Shown: piece after piece, positions 5,794-10,323 of the stretch | How the letters are laid out: each line of letters opens with the position of its first letter | How positions within the stretch are numbered: the stretch's first letter is position 1 | Source: a bacterium | Lineage (GTDB): Bacteria > Bacteroidota > Bacteroidia > Bacteroidales > Muribaculaceae | Direction: 5' to 3' | NCBI GenBank assembly: GCA_004563195.1 | Contig: SFTJ01000075.1 | Span: 1 to 10,323, forward strand | DNA: 10,323 nt | Position numbers and translations under genes: made by a program | The notes under the pieces: generated by a model | Seen by the model: only the letters and a program-made list of their open reading frames with translations | What the model was told of the DNA's origin: nothing | The model's database searches: none

Positions 5794-6555
5794 ATGATGA
5801 AAGCGCCCTCGTTACAACAGCTCAAACGCATGATGGAGCTGGTGGAATATGTGATATTTCCCGATTATAGCGATGTGCCGTCGTGGACCAACGGCGAGGA
5901 TGCCATTCGCGCCATTCTTTTGGAGCAATTGGCATCGATCGACAAGATAGCCGATGCGCGCGCAGTGGCCGACGATTTTGTGGCTGCACTGCCCGAAATA
6001 TCGCGCTTGCTGCACACCGATGTAGATGCCGTGATGCACAACGACCCCGCTGTGGGAAGTATGCAGGAGGTGATATTGTGCTATCCGGTGGTGAAAGTGA
6101 TGATACACTATCGCGCGGCGCACATGTTGCATAGCCAAGGCGTGCCGGTGATACCGCGTGTGATTACCGAGATGGCTCACTCAGCCACCGGCATCGATAT
6201 TCACCCTGCGGCGCAGATAGGCGAGTATTTCAGCATTGACCACGGCACAGGTGTGGTGATAGGCGCCACAAGTGAGATAGGCAACCATGTGATGCTCTAT
6301 CAGGGCGTTACTCTGGGAGCCAAAAATTTCTCCTACGATGAGCATGGGTTGCCTGTCGATAAGCCCCGACACCCCATCCTCGAGGACCATGTGACGGTAT
6401 ATTCCAACACATCGATTCTGGGCCGCGTGCGCATAGGGCACAACACGGTGGTGGGCGGTAACGTTTGGCTCACCCACGATGTGCCACCGCACTCCCGAGT
6501 GCTCCAAAGCCAAGCTGTGCAAGAACCATATTTCCAAGACGGAGAGGGGATTTAG
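5794..6555 (+). CDS. cysE: Serine O-acetyltransferase
   Basis: This 253-aa protein transfers acetyl from acetyl-CoA to L-serine, giving O-acetylserine, the substrate of CysK. The N-terminal half is helical, as in the SATase N-terminal domain, and the second half is a left-handed beta-helix with hexapeptide repeats. Catalytic residues can be placed by alignment to the E. coli motifs: Asp135 in GIDIHPAA, His150 in DHGTGVVIG, and Arg192-His193 in PRHP. The protein ends in DGEGI; the C-terminal Ile is what inserts into the CysK active site in the cysteine synthase complex. ATG 5794 and 5797 are adjacent and both plausible. It follows cysK by three bases and should be co-regulated by the upstream attenuator. 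Feedback inhibition by cysteine is known for the family. The gene stop (TAG) is directly followed by the hairpin repeat array. Confidence 0.95.
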   Translation: MMKAPSLQQLKRMMELVEYVIFPDYSDVPSWTNGEDAIRAILLEQLASIDKIADARAVADDFVAALPEISRLLHTDVDAVMHNDPAVGSMQEVILCYPVVKVMIHYRAAHMLHSQGVPVIPRVITEMAHSATGIDIHPAAQIGEYFSIDHGTGVVIGATSEIGNHVMLYQGVTLGAKNFSYDEHGLPVDKPRHPILEDHVTVYSNTSILGRVRIGHNTVVGGNVWLTHDVPPHSRVLQSQAVQEPYFQDGEGI

Positions 6556-6720
6556 GCAGCTTCGCTGCGGTTAATTTTGGCAGCTGCGCTGCGGTTAATT
6601 TTTGCAACTTCGCTGCGGTTAATTTTTGCAGCTGCGCTGCGGTTAATCTTTGGCAGCTTCGCTGCGTTTATTCTGGCAACTTCGCTGCGGTTAATTTTTG
6701 CAGCTGCGTTGCGGTTATGG
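6556..6720 (+). repeat. Array of seven short hairpin-forming repeats after cysE
   Basis: Seven tandem units of 23-25 bases begin at 6556, 6580, 6604, 6628, 6653, 6676 and 6700. Each has a 13-base self-complementary core, GCAGC or GCAAC, a three-base loop TTC or TGC, then GCTGC or GTTGC, followed by a linker close to GGTTAATTTTT. TTC and TGC loops alternate (TTC, TGC, TTC, TGC, TTC, TTC, TGC), which suggests growth by duplication of a two-unit block of about 48 bases. The array starts at the base after the cysE TAG and ends in a T run at 6723-6729. The 24-base period keeps one frame open, but I take that as a by-product. Likely roles are transcript 3' end protection or termination; this is not a CRISPR array, because the units are short palindromes without unique spacers. 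Confidence 0.88.
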
Positions 6721-6792
6721 GCTTTTTTTGAGCATTCTAACTGTGCTACATACTTAAAAAGTTAAATTTACTCAAAATAAGTGGCAAATAAT

Positions 6793-6806
6793 CAACTTTA
6801 AAGTTG
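6793..6806. promoter_or_regulatory. Palindromic operator candidate of the toxin-antitoxin operon
   Basis: CAACTTTAAAGTTG is a perfect 14-bp palindrome lying six bases upstream of the -33 element of the toxin promoter. Its half-sites AACTT/AAGTT resemble the AACCT-spacer-AGGTT palindrome bound by E. coli MqsA, so it is the natural candidate for autoregulation by the HTH part of the antitoxin. The stretch 6730-6792 between the repeats and this site is AT-rich, with no other signal seen. Confidence 0.55.
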
Positions 6807-6811
6807 TATTT

Positions 6812-6843
6812 GTTGCTTGTTTTGAGTTTTGTGTGTAATTTTG
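6812..6843 (+). promoter_or_regulatory. Promoter of the toxin-antitoxin operon
   Basis: TAATTTTG at 6836-6843 is a perfect TAnnTTTG match, and GTTG at 6812-6815 matches 3 of 4 positions of the -33 TTTG with a 20-base spacer. The transcript would begin near 6850, leaving about 15 bases before the toxin ATG at 6865. The in-frame TTG at 6829 lies inside the promoter, which argues against it as the start codon. Confidence 0.7.
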
Positions 6844-6864
6844 GGGGATAGAAATTACATAACA

Positions 6865-7218
6865 ATGGTAACAAAAGAACAGGTAGAATCGTTTCTTGCG
6901 GAACTTCATACCAAGATGAAAATCTTTGGCATAATATTTCGAGACGACAGAGGCAAAAACCGAGAAACCCTTCAACAATTGGAGATAGTTCCATCATACA
7001 GGAAGGTGGTTATTGAAAATCTGCGCGTAGAAGATTATGTTCAAGGTCCTGTGGTAGATGAACTCAATCGTATTGGCGAAATGTGGGTGTTTGGAAAGGA
7101 TGTAAAAGGTAGAGAAATATACATCAAAGTAATGATAGTGGGAACCACGAGCCAAACGATATGCATTTCGTTTCATTTTGCAGAATATCCGTTGATTTAT
7201 CCTTTTAAAGAGCGTTAA
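6865..7218 (+). CDS. Putative MqsR-like type II toxin
   Basis: This 117-aa protein is the probable toxin of a two-gene toxin-antitoxin module. Its beta-rich C-terminal half (MWVFGKDVKGREIYIKVMIV followed by TICISFHFAE) follows the pattern of the MqsR/RelE-like mRNA interferase fold, where a YIK strand and a final SFH strand lie near the active centre. EDY at 56-58 and GP at 61-62 in the middle also match related Bacteroides proteins as I remember them. Sequence identity to E. coli MqsR is low, so the RNase activity is inference. The toxin precedes the antitoxin, the order seen in mqsRA and higBA, and the antitoxin ATG follows its stop by two bases. ATG 6865 is chosen over the longer TTG-start frame because of the promoter position. 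There is no signal peptide. Confidence 0.7.
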   Translation: MVTKEQVESFLAELHTKMKIFGIIFRDDRGKNRETLQQLEIVPSYRKVVIENLRVEDYVQGPVVDELNRIGEMWVFGKDVKGREIYIKVMIVGTTSQTICISFHFAEYPLIYPFKER

Positions 7219-7220
7219 CT

Positions 7221-8210
7221 ATGAAAAGTCCGTATACAGGTAAAGAAATGAAAGTGGTGTACGAACCTCGCACTTGGAGTTTTCGAGGAGAGGAGTATAC
7301 CTACATTCATACGGCGTATGAGTGCGAAGATAGCGGTGAACTGTTTACCACGAGCGAAAGCGATGATGCCGGCTTTTTGCAGGTGACTAACCAATATCGC
7401 ATCCGCTATGGCATTCCGTTTACCGATGAGATTATTGCGGTGCGCAAGCGATATGGCGTGTCGGCGGCAAAAATGTCGGCTATATTGGGCATCGGCACCA
7501 ATCAGTGGAGGCTTTACGAAAGTGGAGAAGTGCCGAGTGTGTCGAATGGGCGTATGATACGCTCTATAATGAATCCAAGCGTGTTTCTTGACCTTGTGGA
7601 ATCTATGCGTCAACAACTTACCGACAAAGAGTATGCCAATATCTCCGGAAGAGCAAAACAAGAGATAGCTAAAGCCGACGATTATCAGATAGAGGCTTAC
7701 GAGTGCCGTAGGGTGTTCAGCACCGTTAGGGGCGCTGATAATGGCTATTCGTCCACATCGCTACTCAAGCTAAAGACTATTATGGTGATGGTGCTCAAGG
7801 AGTGTGGCGAAGTGTTTTGTACAAAGATGAACAAACTCCTGTTTTACATCGATTTCTTGTCGTATCGGGAACGTGGATTCGCCATGACAGGTTTGTGCTA
7901 TCGTGCCATTGATTTCGGTCCGGTGCCGGATAGGTGGGATAGGGTGTATAGTGAGTTTGATGAAATACGACAGGAGCCGCGGCCTATTGGCGAATATGAA
8001 GGTAATGTGCTCGTAACCGATGCAGAAGTCGATGATTCATGTTTGTCGGACGATGATAAGCAGATTATTACGGCAGTGTGCAATCATTTCGGCAACTGCA
8101 CTTCACGCGAGATATCTGCTATCAGCCATAAAGAGCCGGCTTGGCAAAAGTATTGTACTACACATGCCCGGATCCCGTTTTCGGAGGCGTTTAACATTAA
8201 AGCCTTGTAA
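7221..8210 (+). CDS. Antitoxin: YgiT/MqsA-like HTH fused to a Panacea (DUF4065) domain
   Basis: This 329-aa protein has three parts. Residues 1-60 resemble the YgiT/MqsA N-terminal zinc-finger region but keep only Cys35: KSPYTGKEM stands where CxxC would be, so zinc binding is probably lost, as in related Bacteroides proteins. Residues about 66-126 are an Xre-type helix-turn-helix in the MqsA style, with VRKRYGVSAAKMSAILGIG, NQWRLYESGEVPS and following helices; it should bind the operator. Residues about 190-325 match the Panacea/DUF4065 (SocA/GepA-like) domain, with TKMNKLLFYIDFLSY, AMTGLCYRAIDFGPVPDRW and a C-terminal DDDKQIITAVCNHFG...SREISAISHKEPAW; Panacea domains neutralise many unrelated toxins by direct binding. 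It lies two bases after the toxin gene, so it should neutralise that protein and repress the operon. The domain assignments are firmer than the exact toxin mechanism. Confidence 0.85.
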   Translation: MKSPYTGKEMKVVYEPRTWSFRGEEYTYIHTAYECEDSGELFTTSESDDAGFLQVTNQYRIRYGIPFTDEIIAVRKRYGVSAAKMSAILGIGTNQWRLYESGEVPSVSNGRMIRSIMNPSVFLDLVESMRQQLTDKEYANISGRAKQEIAKADDYQIEAYECRRVFSTVRGADNGYSSTSLLKLKTIMVMVLKECGEVFCTKMNKLLFYIDFLSYRERGFAMTGLCYRAIDFGPVPDRWDRVYSEFDEIRQEPRPIGEYEGNVLVTDAEVDDSCLSDDDKQIITAVCNHFGNCTSREISAISHKEPAWQKYCTTHARIPFSEAFNIKAL

Positions 8211-8232
8211 ATGAATTAAAAATAATAATTAT

Positions 8233-8280
8233 AAAAGCGACATCGCTTGTGCCTATCGGGGGGCGGGCGATGTCGCTTTT
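8233..8280. terminator. Bidirectional terminator between convergent genes
   Basis: A perfect 14-bp inverted repeat (8233-8246 with 8267-8280) encloses a G-rich 20-base loop. On the plus strand, T runs follow (8277-8281, 8283-8286). On the minus strand the stem is followed by T-rich sequence read from 8236 down to 8217. It separates the toxin-antitoxin operon from the convergent lipoprotein gene and can stop both. Confidence 0.92.
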
Positions 8281-8309
8281 TGTTTTGTTATGTAGTTGAT
8301 GGATTTCGG

Positions 8310-9791
8310 TTATTCTTCAGCAAATTCCATCGTTACGGGTGTGTTGAGTGCGCCGTATTCTTTGCCTTCTGCGAAATTGAATCCTGTGGTCGATTCATAC
8401 AAGCGTTTTGTTTGTGTAGAGTAGAATCGAATCTTCACATATTCGCTGTCGGTGAGGCTGCCGTTTATGCTTAGTTCGTAGACGCTCTCGTGGTTGGCGT
8501 TGCTTACCACTTGAGCTATGCCGCGACATTCCGAGCCCACGAAGGCTGCCATCACGTCGCCCGACGATGCCAACATAGCCAGATTGCCGTTGAGGCGGAT
8601 GTAGGCTTTCATCTTGAGCGGGTGCTTGTCGGTGAGGTTGAACGCGAGTTTCTTGGGATTGGCTGCGCTGCCGGCTATGGTGCCGTTGGCAAACTTCACA
8701 AGCGATGCTGCGGTGAACACGTAGCCCAGTCGGCTGCTGTAATACTTCACATCGATGTCGGTGCCGTCGCTCACGGTGCCGTTCATCACTAGTTTGTAGG
8801 TGTTGTCGGCTGTCAATTCGCCTCGGCCTATGCATTGGCCGCCGGCAAATGCTGCTACGACGTCGGCTGCGTTGTCGGCCCAAGTGGTGATGGGCGCAGT
8901 GAGTGCCACATAGGCAGTCATGCTGCCGTCGGGAACGAAGGTTAATTTTTCGGGAACCTCATTGCTGCCTATAACGCCACCGGCTTCGGGCATCACGAAC
9001 GATTGCTCGCAGGTGTAGATGCGTTTCTGCTCGGCGCTGTAATACTTAAACTTCAATTCTTCGCCCGCCTTTATGCCATAGAGAGTAAGCCGGTAGGTTC
9101 CGTTAGAGGATGCTGCGGCATTCACCGAGCGACAATCGCCATCGACAAACACCGAAAACTCATCGTCGGCAGAGTATGTGAAAGGCAGCGAATTGTAATC
9201 GATGTTGACATAAGCTTGGGCTATGCACGGATATTTGCCCGATTGCTCAAAATTGGGGTATTCCGGATTGTCGGCAGTGCCGTAAATCTTGTTGATTACA
9301 TATTTCACATCGCTTGCAGGCGACTTATAGATTCTGCCCCAGCGGCTGCTGTAGTAGCGAAATTCCACATTGCCGCTTTCGCTCGATGAGGCTTTCACTT
9401 GAATGAAAAACAATTTTCGTCCGTTGGAGTTGATGGCTTGAGCCACGCCATGACATTCGTCGCCTATGAAAGCCGCCATTTGGTCGCCGTCGGCTGCGAA
9501 ATAATTGAGAGCATCGGTGAGGCATAACACGGCAGTCATGCTCGAGGGATAGACGTTCTTGTCGGGGTCGGACCACGACGGAGCGGCATCGTTGCCGGTC
9601 AAGTCGATTGCCCAGCCGGGTGCACTCTGTGCACTTTCCTGAGCAGGAGTCCAGTCGGGCACTCCGTTGGCAAAATCTTCAGCCACAGGGCTCCAGTCGG
9701 GGCGAGGATAAGTGACCGGCTCATCTTCGCTGCATTGTGCCAGCGCCATGCCGAATATTATCAGTAGTATGCTGTTGATGTACTTCATCAT
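8310..9791 (-). CDS. Surface lipoprotein with four internal beta-type repeats
   Basis: This 493-aa protein starts with a signal peptide ending in LAQC, lipidated Cys20, followed by SEDEP, the acidic pattern that directs lipoproteins to the cell surface in Bacteroidota. Residues 26-75 hold four short P-x-W motifs (PDW, PDW, PGW, PSW). Then come four repeats of about 95-100 residues, at about 84-181, 189-285, 290-384 and 393-490. Each has a D-x-x-AAF/VF-x-G-x-x-C turn (Cys113, 220, 320, 422), a strand rich in Y/L-x-L, an F/K-x-YYS (or FYS) strand, a basic-aromatic R-x-Y motif and an N-P-x or TP segment near the end. Similar AAFVGGECRG repeats occur in proteins carrying T9SS tails. No catalytic motif is seen, so a binding or adhesive role is most likely. 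Both MM start codons are possible. It lies 73 bases downstream of the T9SS-tail gene, in the same orientation. Confidence 0.82.
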   Translation of the reverse strand: MMKYINSILLIIFGMALAQCSEDEPVTYPRPDWSPVAEDFANGVPDWTPAQESAQSAPGWAIDLTGNDAAPSWSDPDKNVYPSSMTAVLCLTDALNYFAADGDQMAAFIGDECHGVAQAINSNGRKLFFIQVKASSSESGNVEFRYYSSRWGRIYKSPASDVKYVINKIYGTADNPEYPNFEQSGKYPCIAQAYVNIDYNSLPFTYSADDEFSVFVDGDCRSVNAAASSNGTYRLTLYGIKAGEELKFKYYSAEQKRIYTCEQSFVMPEAGGVIGSNEVPEKLTFVPDGSMTAYVALTAPITTWADNAADVVAAFAGGQCIGRGELTADNTYKLVMNGTVSDGTDIDVKYYSSRLGYVFTAASLVKFANGTIAGSAANPKKLAFNLTDKHPLKMKAYIRLNGNLAMLASSGDVMAAFVGSECRGIAQVVSNANHESVYELSINGSLTDSEYVKIRFYSTQTKRLYESTTGFNFAEGKEYGALNTPVTMEFAEE

Positions 9792-9811
9792 AGTGTTTCT
9801 GTTGTGTTTTA

Positions 9812-9856
9812 ATTATTCCTCGCCGGAGTGATTAGCCACTCCGGCAGAGGAGTAAT
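9812..9856 (-). other. Intercistronic hairpin between the T9SS-tail gene and the lipoprotein gene
   Basis: The core is a perfect 9-bp stem (9822-9830 with 9837-9845) with a six-base loop. It extends outward after one bulged base (9846) for about ten more pairs, to 9812/9856. In the minus-strand direction it is not followed by a T run, so it looks more like an RNA stability or processing element, or a weak attenuator between co-transcribed genes, than a full terminator. Confidence 0.6.
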
Positions 9857-9864
9857 GGTGGTGA

Positions 9865-10323
9865 TTATTTACTTAACGCTTTAACTGTCTTGATGGCTTG
9901 AACCTTGCCGTCGATGATTACATTCACTATGTAAACGCCTTCGGCAATCACGCTATCGTCTACGTCCCAAGATATTTGAGTCAAACCGTTGTCGTTGCAG
10001 TTGAGCCATTGAGCCACGCGCGAGCCGGCGATGTCGGTTACCATTACATCGACCTTTGCAGCCGGGTCGGTAACAGCTCGTATGGTGAGTTGATTGTAGA
10101 ATGGAGTAGGATATACCATCACATTCTCTTGTTCACCAATGAAGTTGATTACCATCGGCGATTTGATTGTACCCACTGTAGCGTTGGTGCCATAGGTTAC
10201 GGCAGCCTTAGCCACTGCTTGAGTGTCGAATCCGCGCATGAGAGCTATGTCTACATTGTCGGCATTTTCGCCGTTGATTGTCATCAAGAACAGAGTGGTG
10301 CCGTCGGGCATTACGGTGGCTTG
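9865..10323 (-). CDS. Partial T9SS-exported protein, C-terminal sorting domain
   Basis: Only the last 152 codons are in the window; the frame stays open to the edge, with four codons upstream of the first internal Met, so the gene starts beyond 10323. Residues preceding the tail (PDGTTLFLMTINGENADNVDIALMRGF in the first part) look like part of a beta-sandwich. The end is a type A T9SS C-terminal sorting domain: VMVYPTPFYNQLTI (usually YPNPF), then a VDVMVTDIAGSRV strand, ISWDVD, an EGVYIVNV strand and a KTVKALSK end. Such proteins cross the outer membrane through the type IX system, and the tail is cleaved on export. The activity of the missing N-terminal part is unknown. The repeat lipoprotein gene lies downstream. 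Confidence 0.85.
   Translation of the reverse strand, partial: QATVMPDGTTLFLMTINGENADNVDIALMRGFDTQAVAKAAVTYGTNATVGTIKSPMVINFIGEQENVMVYPTPFYNQLTIRAVTDPAAKVDVMVTDIAGSRVAQWLNCNDNGLTQISWDVDDSVIAEGVYIVNVIIDGKVQAIKTVKALSK

Noticed and set aside
6556..6720. CRISPR array
   Set aside because: Units are 23-25 bases, self-complementary and back to back, with no unique spacers and no cas genes nearby.
6465..6731. Open plus-strand frame with an eight-residue repeat across the repeat array
   Set aside because: The 24-base period keeps a frame open without stops; the frame begins inside cysE and has no start signal. The periodic peptide is a by-product of the DNA repeat.
8395..8883. Alternative minus-strand frame rich in Arg/His/Gln inside the repeat lipoprotein gene
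   Set aside because: Its composition is that of a frameshifted reading of the true gene, which has signal peptide, lipobox and repeats.

Overview
The window looks like a chromosomal segment of a gut-type Bacteroidota (Bacteroidales, possibly Muribaculaceae or Prevotellaceae; the family is a guess). The basis is: promoters of the TAnnTTTG type instead of the usual -10 box, no strong Shine-Dalgarno sequences, a type IX secretion (T9SS) C-terminal sorting domain, lipoproteins with acidic residues right after the lipid-modified cysteine, and a YgiT/MqsA-like toxin-antitoxin pair of the form common in this phylum. No transposase, integrase, tRNA or rRNA was seen.

Layout. (1) 242-2389, plus: a cytosolic M48-type zinc metallopeptidase fused to a TerB-like domain, then a lipoprotein, closed by a strong terminator at 2395-2449. 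(2) 2593-3615, plus: its own promoter, a YqiA-like alpha/beta hydrolase fused to a DUF1653 domain, and a 62-aa Cys/Trp/His-rich protein that overlaps it by one base. (3) 3675-4475, plus: a promoter, a thioredoxin and a rhodanese-domain lipoprotein. (4) 4623-6555, plus: a cysteine biosynthesis operon, cysK-cysE, preceded by an unannotated leader. (5) 6556-6723: seven short hairpin-forming repeats starting at the base after the cysE stop. (6) 6793-8280, plus: a palindrome, a promoter and a toxin-antitoxin operon ending in a bidirectional terminator. (7) 8310-10323, minus: a lipoprotein with four internal repeats and, upstream of it in the same orientation, the C-terminal end of a T9SS-exported protein that runs off the window.

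The most striking element is the cysK leader. A promoter at 4623-4653 drives a 29-codon ORF (4677-4766) with five consecutive Cys codons. It is followed by an intrinsic terminator (4799-4834) and by a competing antiterminator pairing (4739-4750 with 4802-4813, plus a nested 8-bp helix). This is the full design of a ribosome-stalling attenuator that senses charged tRNA-Cys and controls the enzymes making cysteine: serine acetyltransferase (CysE) makes O-acetylserine and CysK converts it with sulfide to cysteine. The CysE C-terminus ends in Ile, as needed to dock into CysK. The thioredoxin and rhodanese genes just upstream fit a local thiol/sulfur theme, but they have their own promoter and are linked only by proximity.

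All functions are inferred from reading the sequence; no database search was run.
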